64,000 bases of DNA, from the NCBI GenBank assembly GCA_963931865.1, contig OZ007508.1:1362133-1426132 (forward strand), given 5' to 3'. Made by a program: the position numbers and the translations under genes. Positions 35,726 through 48,079 of the stretch are shown here, one piece after another. The notes beneath the pieces are model-generated. The model worked only from the letters and a program-made list of their open reading frames with translations. It was not told the origin of the DNA and ran no database searches. Position 1 is the stretch's first letter. Every line of letters begins with the position of its first letter. Source of the stretch: Axinella damicornis (Eukaryota; Porifera; Demospongiae; Axinellida; Axinellidae).

Positions 35726-35731
35726 AATAAA
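35726..35731 (+). terminator. Polyadenylation signal AATAAA of the NELL gene
   Basis: A canonical AATAAA lies 182 bp past the NELL stop codon, followed by a GT-rich stretch (CTTGTGGGTCTGGTTGTG) of the kind expected downstream of a cleavage site. Confidence 0.7.
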
Positions 35732-36560
35732 CTTGTGGGTCTGGTTGTGTACAACCAAGAGTTGTTTATTCGTTGCATTCAACAAATTTAATGCATCACA
35801 CTTTATTGTGTTGTTCATCACTTTATATACCATTCCCTGTGCTGTATGATTGTCTGTGTTGTACTCAATTGTATACCGAAAATCTTTCTTTACGTGTGTG
35901 CTCTGATCTGCACGTGGCCAGTCCCGCCCACAGGAAATTTTGATATTTGAGCTCCAGTTTTGCGGTAAACACGTGGTGTAGCTACAAGCTACTTGATGGG
36001 GACCAGGACCTGTAGCATTTCCTGGGATGAACTGAACTCAATACCTTTGAACCTGCTTCTAGTTAATTTGCTCAAGCCATGGCTGTCTAAAATTAGTTCT
36101 ACTAAAATCTCAGAAAAAGGACTAGAGTGTATAGCTAGCTACGTACATGTACGTATGTGAGAACATAAGGTTAGCAATTGCTATAGCTATCTTCTCTCCC
36201 ACTCTTTTGTCTCCGACGAACTCGTGTAGCTTCACAATTCATACTGAAAGGTGAGTTGAGAGACAAATTTGAAGTAAAGGAGCTATGTACTGTACTACAG
36301 CACAAGGTTTGCAAACTTTCTTGCTGATGTTACCATTAATTTTGTTGTGCATAGTTTAGTAATCATAACAGCTGCAATGTCTCAGTATTGACACTATGTT
36401 AAAAGAATGCTTTGTTTTTACAGTTGCATGCTCGTGGAATGTTTATTTGCACCTAATTGTCATTACAACACTGATACGTTAAAAAAAAAGAAGAATTTCT
36501 ACGCATGCGCATACAACCATTGCGTCTGCATAAAAAAACTAGAGGTGTTCATAGAACACA

Positions 36561-36598
36561 TTAGCCTCGAACCCAGGCGCGCCTGGGTTCGAGGCTAA
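36561..36598. repeat. Perfect 38-bp palindrome, TAGCCTC fold-back family
   Basis: TTAGCCTCGAACCCAGGCG is followed immediately by its exact reverse complement, with no loop. The ends match the dispersed fold-back family, but TCGAACCC replaces TCGTTCCC. Confidence 0.8.
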
Positions 36599-38132
36599 GA
36601 ACACATACCCCGCGCTGAAGGTCTAGCTACATGCCAGGATGCATGCAGTGCAGGTACAATCGACGTGACATCTCTGCCGAGGCGGCTATCGCGTATAGCT
36701 ACTGTTTTCGTGTATGGCCATATCCAAGGTGTGGGAGTGACCGCTTACCGTATTATATATATATTGTGAAGCTGGAGAGGTGGGGCCAAATGTTACGAAT
36801 AATAGGAAATAGCTGGAAAAACAGCCGAAACAATAGCCACGATGTCTGTGAAGTACATAGATCGTGAGAAAACACTGTTTCCTAGCGGTCATCTCGAAGC
36901 ATGAAGTTTCCAAATGCACTGCGTGTCTTGTTCTTGATGGGACTCTGAGGTCACGAGAGGTGGAGCCAATGTTATGAATAGTTATGAAAAGTAGGAAATA
37001 GCCGCAATACAGCGAAACGGAGCGCCTTGACTTCAGTCAGGTACACATAGAGCAGTTTTTGCTATTTGCTATTGTTTGACTCCATTTGGATGTTTTTTGA
37101 GGGTCTATGTGGCGAGATTTCAATTTTTTGCAATGGACAGACGACAGCCGACAAAACCAATCGCTTAACCCGCTTCGCGCATGCGCGCGCGGGGTAATAA
37201 AAATTGTTGTGTCAGCTAGCTGTGATGTGTAGGAGAATATTCGGAACAGACGATATAAAAACGTCAGTGTATGGAGTATGAGTAGATCGAGGCAGAGTAC
37301 GTTCAAAGGAAACACTGCATGTAAGCTTTGTATCGTCTATTCTGCCAGGTGCTGATGAGCGCCGCTTTGCGGCGCTCTTGAGCTCCGCGCCGCAGTCTAG
37401 TAATCATTTATTTTCAGTGTAACTGAGGCTCGAGGCCGCGTGACCATAGAATAGAATCTGATGAAAACATGGAAGGGTTGCCTTACTATAGACTATGCAG
37501 CCATAGATAATATTGTAAGTGGCTATTGGTCTATGGTAGAACACAGTAGTTACGTGCACGCAAGTTATGCTGCAGTGTCTAAAGCATGATATGTGACTCG
37601 ACCAAGCCCTATACAGCGTTCTACCCGTATGGTGTGAGAGTTTGTACCATACTGACCGTTTAATAATTATATTAGTGTAAATGAGATACTTTATCAGGAA
37701 TGGAATTAGGTTCAAAGGTAAACCTGGCCAGAGTCACTCACGAGACAGTTTATTTACTACACTTGCATGATGATCAAAAGAGGCTGGTCGATCAAAGGGA
37801 TATTTTTTTCATTTTACACTGCTGCACTTTGTTTGCTCCGAGTCACTGCTGCACTTGGTTTGCTCCGAGTCACTGCTGCATGGCAGATTTTACACCACTT
37901 GTTGAGTATACACAATTCAACTTGTTTGTGGAACGACCTGAAGGACAAAGCAGGAGTGTTATCAGGATAATACTTCTACCTGCTTTTGTTTTCTAGTTGC
38001 AGCTGATCTAGCTTCCTCACCATGTGAGCTCTTTTCGTTGTGCCTCAACAGTGCACGTAGCCAGCATCAAGTCAAATATCCTCACGAGACAGTCTTTGCC
38101 ACTTTGGTTCCACACTGTCGTGAGCTTGTCCT

Positions 38133-38265
38133 CAGTTTTGTTTGCATCCCCACCCAACCACTCCCTCCATCTAGCTAGTAATGTATGGAATAGAGTAGTG
38201 TTTGCATCCTCCCACCCAACCACTCCCTCCATCTAGCTAGTAATGTATGGAATAGAGTAGTGTTA
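38133..38265 (+). repeat. Tandem duplication of ~63 bp
   Basis: Two head-to-tail copies begin TTTGCATCC, run through CCACCCAACCACTCCCTCCA and end GGAATAGAGTAGTG. They are almost identical, indicating a recent local duplication. Confidence 0.85.
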
Positions 38266-38672
38266 CAACCAGATGTGACACGTAGCTATGCTGGTTGGGT
38301 GATAACTGCATGCAGGCTTTTGGATTGGATCAGTAGAATTCGAAGAGATCGAGGTACAATGTACATGTAGCTAATGTGGTCTTCCCAGACGGGCGCCAAT
38401 CAGTTCACAGATCACAGGTGATCAAGCCAGCTATCCGGCATATTGGCAAACACTGTCGTTTTTGGTCAAGTGCAGTCGCTATCATGACACACTGACTGGA
38501 GGTTAAATTCGTAGCTAGCTAGCTAGCTATATTCCGTCATGGACTCCCATAAAGTTCATATGGGGATTTACAAGTACCAGTACATGCAGTGCATGGTGCA
38601 TGAGTGAGAGTCTCTATAGTGCTCAGCTCATGCAGGCTCTGCGAATACCATTAACGCCCTTGGTTTCTCTGT

Positions 38673-39657
38673 TTAAGGTAGTAAACATGGGTACCGCGAT
38701 CTCCGAAACCAAGTTGATGGATAAATGGGCAGCATCAAAGCGTACACAAGTTTCAGCAATACTTTGCATCAAACTGCTCCCTCTGCTTGAAAATGCCCTA
38801 AAACTCAATTTTAAGGCCCTCTACGAAACTGAAAATTTGGACCCTCTCCAAGGCCCCACCCACACTCTGACCCCATCATCAATACACACACAAAACAGGC
38901 CCAAAAACTACGGATGGATTTACCACCTGCTCTCCTCACTTGCAGGCTACAGCCCAAAACTCACTGCCACCCTCAAAAACAGAGGTTTGGCTACCCTAGG
39001 CTTTCAAAACAAATTCCACGCACACCAACTAAAACCGACTCAAGCCAAGGCCAGTTTCCAAAAGGTCAACCTACCCCCTGCAAAAATAGGGATGCTTTTC
39101 CACGTTCACCTCTCGGTTACCGAGTTTTGGCCACACATCTACTCCCTCTCACCAGCCCAGTCCAGCTACCAAACCAGCCAAATTCGCCCTAACACGAAAA
39201 TGGGCGGGGCCTGTAATGCCGAAAGGTCAACTCTCTAGAGTACCTTGGCCAGGGAGCTGTCGGAGGCTGTTCACTTTCCAGGCTGTTCTTCGGCCACTTC
39301 AGCAGACCCACAAACATTCCTGCTCACTCCACCTAGCTATTCACCCTCAGATAGCCCATCGTTACATTCAATAAGCCAGAATAGCTTCTTACTTAAAAAA
39401 AAAAAAAAGAAAAAAAAAAAGAGTGTTCAAACAAATCTTCAAAGTACCGCACGGCCACATCAGAGTACCGATTTGAAACTCGAAAGGGCCGCTAGCCGCA
39501 TCAAAGAGAGAAGCCCCCCTTGTTTATTCCGGTTGCCGCCATGGGAAAACGTAAACAGATCAATAACTCTAAATAACTGTATGCGAGTGATGTCATCTCA
39601 TTAATTATTCATGAGCAAAATTGCGCGATTTCGCCGATGCCGTGTTTCCTACCTTAA
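38673..39657. mobile_element. TTAA-flanked DNA element, copy 1 (985 bp)
   Basis: The element begins TTAA-GGTAGTAAACATGG and ends with the complement of TTAA-GGTAGGAAACACGG, so it has short imperfect terminal inverted repeats and TTAA at both edges. The second copy at 40421-41408 is nearly identical but sits in different flanking DNA, which proves mobility or duplication of exactly this unit. TTAA target sites are typical of piggyBac and Kolobok superfamilies; assignment is inference. An open frame of about 187 codons is shared by both copies but has no recognised domain. An A-rich tract lies near 39394. Confidence 0.85.
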
Positions 39658-40420
39658 CCCAAACCCCTAACTAAAACTCATGAATATTCCAGCTTACTAG
39701 CCTTCACTTGAACCCAAACCACACTACATGGGAACTGAAAGCACATCACTAATGATATTCATGAGAGTCAACACAAGCCAAACTTCCCTCCAAACAGCAA
39801 ACTAAAGGCAATCTTGCTCACGATTGCTACACACGGCTACCTGAAAATGGCTCATTACTTATTCATGAAGCTGACAGACAAGCTGAATCTCAGCCAAAGC
39901 TGAAGGCTTTAATGAGATTCATTGACCTCAATTTGGACAACAATACCAGTCATGAGTCCCAATTTAGGGCTAATGATATTCATGATCCCTGGTTGTCAGG
40001 GTTAGGAGAGAGTGGAGTCTCAGGGTGAATTTACGAATAATGCATCACACAACACGCAATGCTTTCAACCCCATGCTACACCACCAAAGATCTGACAGGT
40101 GGTCACTAATGATATTCATGAGTGTCAACATTAGCCAACCCTCCCATCGGACAGCTGACTAAAGTCCAACACGCTCACGAGCACAGCATGGAGCTATCTA
40201 ATCCTAACTCATTATTATTCATGAGCAGACAGAAAGACTGGATTCTATCCCATGCCCACTGGGTTTTAATGAGATTCATAGCCACACCAAGGTTAGTGGG
40301 ATCACCCTAACCCGGATCAGGGTTAATGATATTCATAGGGCTAGGATCTACAGGGTTAGGCCAAACTCCAGTGTTAGGATTTGTCATTGCACTAGCCTAA
40401 TTAAAGCCTTGTGATGGCCC
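39658..40420. repeat. Degenerate tandem repeat rich in AATGATATTCATGA
   Basis: TAATGATATTCATGA-like words recur at about 39752, 39971, 40110 and 40325, with TTATTCATGA and AATGAGATTCAT variants between. A roughly 360-bp unit beginning ACTAATGATATTCATGAG and containing GTCAACA...GCCAAC appears twice (about 39749 and 40108). The same AATTATTCATGAGCAAAA word occurs inside the right end of both TTAA elements, which suggests a shared origin. Confidence 0.65.
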
Positions 40421-41408
40421 TTAAGGTAGTAAACATGGGTACCGCGATCTCCGAAACCAAGTTGATGGATAAATGGGCAGCATCAAAGCGTACACAAGTT
40501 TCAGCAATACTTTGCATCAAACTGCTCCCTCTGCTTGAAAATGCCCTAAAACTCAATTTTAAGGCCCTCTACGAAACTGAAAATTTGGACCCTCTCCAAG
40601 GCCCCACCCACACTCTGACCCCATCATCAATACACACACAAAACAGGCCCAAAAACTACGGATGGATTTACCACCTGCTCTCCTCACTTGCAGGCTACAG
40701 CCCAAAACTCACTGCCACCCTCAAAAACAGAGGTTTGGCTACCCTAGGCTTTCAAAAAAAATTCCACGCACACCAACTAAAACCGACTCAAGCCAAGGCC
40801 AGTTTCCAAAAGGTCAACCTACCCCCTGCAAAAATAGGGATGCTTTTCCACGTTCACCTCTCGGTTACCGAGTTTTGGCCACACATCTACTCCCTCTCAC
40901 CAGCCCAGTCCAGCTACCAAACCAGCCAAATTCGCCCTAACACGAAAATGGGCGGGGCCTGTAATGCCGAAAGGTCAACTCTCTAGAGTACCTTGGCCAG
41001 GGAGCTGTCGGAGGCTGTTCACTTTCCAGGCTGTTCTTCGGCCACTTCAGCAGACCCACAAACATTCCTGCTCACTCCACCTAGCTATTCACCCTCAGAT
41101 AGCCCATCGTTACATTCAATAAGCCAGAATAGCTTCTTACTTAAAAAAAAAAAAAAGAAAAAAAAAAAAAAGAGTGTTCAAACAAATCTTCAAAGTACCG
41201 CACGGCCACATCAGAGTACCGATTTGAAACTCGAAAGGGCCGCTAGCCGCATCAAAGAGAGAAGCCCCCCTTGTTTATTCCGGTTGCCGCCATGGGAAAA
41301 CGTAAACAGATCAATAACTCTAAATAACTGTATGCGAGTGATGTCATCTCATTAATTATTCATGAGCAAAATTGCGCGATTTCGCCGATGCCGTGTTTCC
41401 TACCTTAA
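40421..41408. mobile_element. TTAA-flanked DNA element, copy 2 (988 bp)
   Basis: By eye it matches copy 1 (38673-39657) almost base for base. The differences noticed are a C-to-A change (TTTCAAAACAAATT versus TTTCAAAAAAAATT) and about three extra A residues in the A-rich tract. Both ends are TTAA in unrelated flanks (GATGGCCC on the left, GGGTGGTTC on the right). Near-identity means very recent insertion. Confidence 0.85.
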
Positions 41409-42273
41409 GGGTGGTTCACATTGAAAAAAGGAATTGCCCTTAATTTGCTCTTTGAGAAAAACAAGTTTGATTTCTGGTACCTCAAGTGAGTTCAGTGATG
41501 ATGTCATCACCATCTCGCATTAGTGGGGCCCAGGACCTGCATGACAACCTTAATTCTGTACTGGAGATGCAACATTCCTCGGATATCAAATCAAAACGAA
41601 CTGAACTAATGAAGTAAGACAGCTACACTGGAAAAAAATACTCAGTTAAAATAACCCATAGAGTAGTTACTCTGGTTTCAGTGAACTCCCACGCACTGCA
41701 AACTAACCAGGTAACACTAGCAGAAGATGCATACCTAACTGGTAAGTACCATGAAGAGAATGGACAAACATGTCTACCAGCCACCATTCCAAATGCACTC
41801 CTTCGATGTCACGCTTCATAATCGACACTAAACAAGTGTGCTCTAGGAGCTTGAAAGTATTTGTACACATCATTGCTCAGTGTGAATTCTAGCAAACAAG
41901 TGTGGTTTGGGAGTTTGTATTCCTGATTCTGGCAAACAGCAAACATATTTATGGCTTGGGAGTTTGAAATTGTATCATTCCTGAGTGCATGGTCAATCCT
42001 GAATGGTGAGTCAATTATTTTCACTCATGCCAATTGATGAAGTAACAATCATCATGTCAAAACAAACAATTCCATTTTACTGTGTTGGAATGCTCAGTTT
42101 ATTTAGGCTAGCATTCCAACAGTACCGACTCCTACGCACATGCTCTTGTTTTTGTATCCACAACACTCTAATCCTTATTGCTCCATGACTATAATCCCCA
42201 GTTACGTAGCTAATGCCGCTACAGCAATTGTAGCTAAACCGATATAAAAGTTTCTCCTCTATCTACAGCTAAA
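41409..42273. other. Upstream region of the first beta-helix/multi-span gene
   Basis: No coding exon was recognised. A splice acceptor TCTACAG (42268) lies 5 bp before the ATG, matching the leader-intron acceptors of the two downstream paralogues. TATAAAAG at 42243-42250 could alternatively be a TATA box. The homologous leader exon found upstream of the other two copies was not seen here. Confidence 0.45.
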
Positions 42274-45200
42274 ATGGCTACCACCACCTTGAGTGTGTTC
42301 ATCACTTTGCTGGTAGTTCAAGTTGCAACTCAAGCAGATTTTGACATCTACTACGTGAAACCAAGTCACAACTCCAGCCTACCATATGCATGCCCTGCAA
42401 CCTACCCGTGCCACACTCTGCAATACTATGTGGAGAATGAGATGGCATATTTCAAATCCAACTCCACATTCCAGTTCCTGCCCGGTATCCACATTCTGGA
42501 GAGTAATGAAGGCAATGAACCGACTACAATCAAGAATGTACAGAACCTAACACTGATTGGAAACGATACATTTATAATGGATGCATCAGAACTGCCCATT
42601 CCTTCAAGTCAGATTCACTGCAATGGTTCGGGCGGTCTTCTCTTTGCAGCTGTGCGTGGACTGTTCATAGGAAACCTCATGTTATCTACATGTGGTGCTG
42701 TCCTGCCCTGGCCATTTGATGGGAGATTCCGAGCTGCCCTAGCCATTGGACTTGAAACTCCACAGGAAAGCACATTTGATGTTACTATTACCAGGGTGGT
42801 GATACAGAATAGCACTGGCCATGGGCTGTATGGAAGCAATGTGCTTGGAAATTCCTCCATAAGCGAATCTACATTCACATACAACATGTTCAACTACAAT
42901 GGGAGTCAGGAATATTATGGAGGAAACATTCGACTTTCCTACTGGTACTGTCCAGAATATGCTGGCAATTCCACTTTCACAATCCAATCATCGTATCTCC
43001 TGCATGGCTATAATCCCTACCCAAATGAATCGAATACATCATCAGCTGGCCTATCAATCACTATTGGATTGAGATGCTTCAACATTATCATCAACGTTAC
43101 CAATGTTACAGCACGGCACAATGTAGGATACACTGTAGGGAATTTTGAAATAATATGGTACAGCAACAACATCACAAATTTTGTTCACATCAGCCGGTGT
43201 GTCTTGGAGGATGGACTCGTGACTGGTGCTAACCAGACTGGGGCTGGTGGACTGAGTATATTCTCAGAACTTGGTTTCCAACCAGGAGCTGGAGATGTGT
43301 TGTGTGGTCATAACAGCACTGTCCACATGCATCATTTTGTAACGGTCACCGATACAACATTCACGAATAACACGGCTGTGACCTCTGGTGCTGTAACTAT
43401 TTTGCAAGAACACTGTGCTATTGTGTGTGCGATCAGGATAATAACATTTGAGAATTGTTTGTTCACCAACAACACTTCAATCAATGGTACTACAGAGGCA
43501 GTACTTGTTGCTGAAGCGTCCGACTTTGGAATCCCAATATATGATGACCCCTTTTCCACTCAGCTATCTTCTCAATATGTGGATTACTTCCACAATTGCA
43601 CATTTCGCAGTTCGGCAATTTCTGGCAAGTCTCTTAGTGAAACAAATGCCAACGTTGTGCTCGTTTACTCAGCTAAGAATGTGGTATTCACTAACTGTAC
43701 CTTTATAGACAACATTGGTACAGCAATTGCAGCCATAGAAAGTGTCATCATTTTTGAAGGCAATATTACATTCAAAAATAACACCGGCACCAATGGTGGG
43801 GCACTGTTCTTCTGTGAAGATTCAGCCATGTACCTCAGAAAAAATACATCAATCAACTTCTGGGACAATCATGCTCTTCATTCAGGAGGTGCAATTTATG
43901 CTCAAGATGAGTGCTTGACCAACACACCACCTTTGAGCAAACAGTACCAAATTCAGTGCTTCTTAAGGCCTGTTAACGTAACAGAAACTGAAGGCATCCA
44001 TTTTCATTTTCAAAACAACACTGCAAAATATGCAGGAAGTGTACTGTATGGTGGTACAGTGGACAAAACTTCGTGTTTTGTTGACAAGTTATTTGACATA
44101 AATAACACAAAATTCAGCAGGTCTCAAGTCTCATCAGACCCCATTGGTGTCATCTTCTGTGATGACAAGGATGATGCTCCTGACTAAGAAAGAAAAGAGA
44201 TGGAGAAGTGTGTCTATCCAGGTGAAGACTTCCATATATCTGCAACCACAGTTGGCCAGAGGTATGGGACAGTCCCCGGTGATATTCGAGCAACCTTCAG
44301 CAACACTTCAGCAACTACAAAGATACTGCCCTCACAGGAGTCCCAGCCGGTACACAGTTACAATGAGTGTGCAATGTTAACATACACAGTGTTCTCTGAT
44401 AGAAGGTCTGAGCAGCTCCAGTTGGTAGCTGTAAAACCTCAGCTAACAAACATCGATTCAAACTACATCCACTTAGTCATACATGTCATGCTAAAGGAGT
44501 GTCCTGCAGAGGGATTTGCACTTTCCAAGGGTACCAACGGGTTTCAGTGCAGCTGTTCCCCTAGCCTAACACAAGTTCATGATGGCATCACATGCAACAT
44601 CAGTACTCAAACTATACACCGACCACCAGCAGTGTGGATTGGGTACCGCAATACAACTGGTCAAAACTCAACAAATGAAACTGGAGTAGTTGTGATACAT
44701 CCAAACTGCCCGTTACACTACTGTGTATCAACCCCAAATGACATAAACCTTGCAGAAAACCCTGATAAGCAGTGTGCCTTCAACCATTCTGGAACTCTCT
44801 GTGGAGCATGCCAGCCAGGACTCAGCCTTCTACTGGGAACATCGGCCTGCGAACACTGCCCCAATGACTACTACCTACTCTTGCTGCTTGCATTCTCAGT
44901 AGCAGGTATAGCACTCCTGGCTCTGTTGTTTGTTTGCAACCTAACGGTGACAGAAGGGACAGTTGGGGGCTTGATATTCTATGCTAACATCATCTGGGTC
45001 AACCGAGCCATCTTCTTTCCACCAGGCACAATGAACGTACTCACTGTGTTCCTGGCATGGGTGAACCTTGACCTTGGCATAGAAACCTGCTTCTACCAAG
45101 ACCTGGACATGTATGTGAAGACATGGCTGCAGTTTGCATTCCCCATCTACTTGTGGGGAATCAGTGGCCTGTTAATCTTCTTCAGTAACAGGTTTATAAC

Positions 45201-46104
45201 AATATCGAGGTTTCTTGGCAGTAAACCTGTGCACGTCTTGTCCACACTCTTCCTCCTAGCCTATGCCAAACTCCAGCGTACCATCATTGCAGCTCTATCG
45301 TTCACATACATCACTTACCCTGATGGACATGTGGAGTACGTTTGGCTATACGATGCCAATATTGGTTACCTGAGCACAAAGCACATCCCACTTTTTGTAG
45401 TAGCCCTGTTGTTCCTCATCTTCTTCTTGCTGCCGTATGCCTTTGGGCTGACTTTCGTTAAGTTCTTGAAGGCATACTCACACTGGAAGCTTCTGTCCTG
45501 GGTTAATCGAATGAAGCCGATCTTCGATGCTTATACAGGACCGTACAAAGACCAGTATCCCTTCTGGACTGGTTTCTTACTTCTCACACGTAACATCCTT
45601 TTTCTGATCTTTGCCTTTAACTTCACCGATGAACCAGGATTGAATCTCATGTCATGCACGTTGGCTTCTCTTCTGATTGTTGTCCTCATGTCCAATTTGA
45701 GAGGTATTTACAAGAAGTGGCCACTAGATGTCCTGGAATCCTCCTTCCACCTGAACTTGGGTATTGTATCAGTGGCAACTCTGTATACCCTGCTCACTGA
45801 TGGCAATCAGGGAGCGGTAGTATATACTTCAACTGGCATAGCGTTTGCAACATTCACAGCTATACTGCTGTATCATGCCTTCCAAAAGATACGGGGATTC
45901 AGATGCTGTGACAACCAGCACACACAGTACACACCACTTGCCACCAACAGTACAACTCCCAGTGCATTCCCAGGCCCGAATCCCAACCCAGACAATGTGG
46001 AACCCGGTGACAATGGCGAGCATGGGAACTGGCCTCCTGTGGTCCGGTTCAATCAGTTGCGGGAGCCTCTGTTAGATGACACTCCAGAAAATGCACATCC
46101 CTGA
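42274..46104 (+). pseudogene. Beta-helix ectodomain/multi-span membrane protein, copy 1, internal stop
   Basis: One continuous frame of 1277 codons (3831 nt) is interrupted only by TAA at 44185-44187 (codon 638), where the paralogues have TAT. Both halves are otherwise intact. The first 637 residues are a signal peptide (MATTTLSVFITLLVVQVATQ) and an Asn-Xaa-Ser/Thr-rich parallel beta-helix-like ectodomain with repeated NCTF/FTNNT turns. After the stop come VYPGEDFHISA, a Cys cluster (CGACQPGLSLLLGTSACEHC), about nine membrane segments and a Pro/Asn-rich cytosolic tail. The ATG follows a splice acceptor. It could be a young pseudogene, a secreted truncated form (637 aa), a readthrough gene or an assembly error. 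The membrane half is closer to copy 3 than to copy 2. Function is unknown. Confidence 0.85.
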
Positions 46105-47990
46105 GAGTAAAAGTTGTGGAGTAAGAATTTGCTTGTGTTAATTGTGATTTTGTAGAGTAGAGCGATTTAGTGTGCATCATATTTGATGCTGCTTCATAGC
46201 GAGTTTTATGTTGTCAAGTGTAATCCCCATGCTTTTCATCTTTTTCCAGTATATGTAGTTCTAGCTACTTTCCGACTCTCCCATTCCATTACAGTGGTTC
46301 CTCAGACCCTAAAATTAATGTCATGACGTAGGGGGTTATGTCCTTGTCTGTATGGAGAGTAGCCTCATAGAGTATAAGTAGCTACCCATTCCAGTTTTGG
46401 ACAACAGGCAAACACTAGCCCTTGTAATCGTTGTCTATAGTGCCCTCTGGTTATAGGCAGCTCATGCAGAGAGCCTGGGACCGAGGCTACTCATGCGCAT
46501 GCAGTACATGGCATCAGTTATGTAGCAAGCTATACTGATTAGTCAGTGAGAAATGGAGATTTATACATCTTTAGAAGCACAATCATGTTAGCTGGTCGAA
46601 AACAGGAGTAGCTATAGCTAAACACAACATGTACGGGAGCATTTAATGGGTTAAGGATGTCTCGAGGCTCTACCTGAGTGGAGTGCGCAAGCCGTGCTAT
46701 TATTGCAGGTGTGTGTGTAAACGAACAATACATGAGGTTAAATGTTGTAACCTGCTGTATAGTCCTGTCATGAATGGAAACCAAATGTGGTCCTTCATGG
46801 TCACCGTGATGCTACTTAGGTACACAAGCCAGAATGTTCTGGAGCAGCAAACAACCAAGACAGAATTGATGGACTTACATGATTTTTCTGTATGTCTTCA
46901 GTTCCATTGCATGCAAGCTACTTTATATTCTTTTAGCTATATAGTTAGCTACGGGGTAATAAAAAGACCGAGATATATATGCTTAGTACCCAGGACTTCT
47001 CACCCCAGCGTTTGTCACTAGCAGTACGTACTGCAAGTGACAACCTTTGCGGCTAATGACAACATCCATGCATGCACATTCATTACCACCACATAGGTAG
47101 CTAAAGGCCAGAAGGCCCATTAGTCACAGCATAAGTGTGTACATGAATGTGATGAGTTGGGGGTGGGCTGCAGTTTAACCTTGTAATGAGTAGACCTATG
47201 CTGGAAAGCCTTGTATATAAACATTATGACTGTATTAATTAAATCACCCGGCGTTCCCAGGCCAAACCCGTTCTTTCTGTTGTTCGGTTTGCGTTGACAA
47301 TAATATACGGATGCCGCACCGCTCTCAACTCTCAACGCAAACCGAAGAACAGAAAAATGTGGTAGGCCTGGGAACGAGGCTACCCCCCACCCCACAGTGG
47401 TGAATTGCCGGTGTCACATTCTGAATATACACTCACCTATCAGCAGTCCAGTGAAGAGTGGTCTGTCTCTCTGATGGTCATCAAAGCTCCTTGCGAGCCA
47501 GGAATATTGTAGAAATAGCAATCTTATATTAGCGGCTGCATGGAAAGATTTGACCCTGTACAGTAGCTGCTCACGCAATAAGTGGATATTGGTCCGGCAG
47601 GAAGTAGGGCAATGGGTTAGGGTTCAGGGCTACTGAAAGCGATCGCGCGCTGGAGAAAGCGACGGTACTTCCTGCCGGACCACTATCCACGTCGATTATA
47701 TTACTGTCATGATCAGTATTACATTTGAGCCTCAACTCGCCACTCTCGTAGCCGCGGTAGCGTCTCGATACCTTTGGGACTGTCTGGTCCGCCCAGCCTC
47801 GGCCGCTATAGTTTGGACCGGTTTTCTGCGTTTCGTTTCCGGGGTGGGCGGGGTGGGCGGGCGCCCCCGCAGAAGGGCCTAGTCTGGGAACCATGGCACA
47901 CGGAGCGGCATACCCGGAAGTGATTGGTACCTCAGAGAGTAAAACGAATTTAAGATATTCCATACTAGCTATAGTCCAGCGATTAGGGAC
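46105..47990. other. Spacer between copies 1 and 2, fold-backs and CpG-rich stretch
   Basis: No coding exon was recognised. A TAGCCTC-type right end lies at about 46470-46489. A 140-bp hairpin at 47246-47382 has CCCAGGCC...TTCTTTCTGTTGTTCGGTTT arms. A second hairpin lies at 47582-47690. From about 47750 to 47930 the DNA is GC-rich (TTTCCGGGGTGGGCGGG) and a related stretch precedes copy 3 at about 57470-57540, so this is the likely promoter region of copy 2. Confidence 0.55.
47582..47690. repeat. 109-bp inverted repeat (GTCCGGCAGGAAGTA arms)
   Basis: GTGGATATTGGTCCGGCAGG AAGTA and its complement TACTTCCTGCCGGACCACTATCCAC pair over about 24 bp. The loop contains GCGATCGCGCGC. A fold-back element is likely. 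Confidence 0.7.
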
Positions 47991-48079
47991 ACCCTTGAGC
48001 AGTGAAGCGTAGTTATTTGGAGCACAATCGGCTCAGCCCTAACCAGTGTTTACTATATTTGTGCTTCACACTATGCGTT

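Larger units (their letters stand above)
35750..38672. other. Gene-poor interval after NELL
   Basis: No coding exon was recognised. Contents: a perfect 38-bp palindrome of the TAGCCTC family type (36561-36598); a duplicated GAGAGGTGGGGCCAA...GGAAATAG segment (about 36773 and 36955); a GC-rich stretch with CGCATGCGCGCGCGGGG (about 37177) and a GAGCGCCGC/GCGGCGCTC hairpin (about 37358-37378); a 30-bp tandem repeat around CACTGCTGCACTTGGTTTGC (about 37817-37880); and a 63-bp tandem duplication (38133-38265). A 5' leader exon of the first beta-helix gene could lie here but was not found. Confidence 0.5.

Noticed and set aside
38600..40986. Identical 187-codon open frame in both TTAA elements as a possible protein gene
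   Set aside because: Identity simply reflects recent copying. It shows no domain, no transposase motif and no codon-level selection that I can judge.
42243..42250. TATAAAAG as the core promoter of copy 1
   Set aside because: It lies only about 24 bp before the ATG and is followed by a splice acceptor matching the paralogues, so a leader intron is more likely. It is left undecided rather than annotated as a promoter.
44200..46104. Second half of copy 1 as an independent membrane-protein gene
   Set aside because: It is exactly in frame with the first half and lacks a signal peptide or promoter of its own; one stop codon in a single ancestral gene is simpler.
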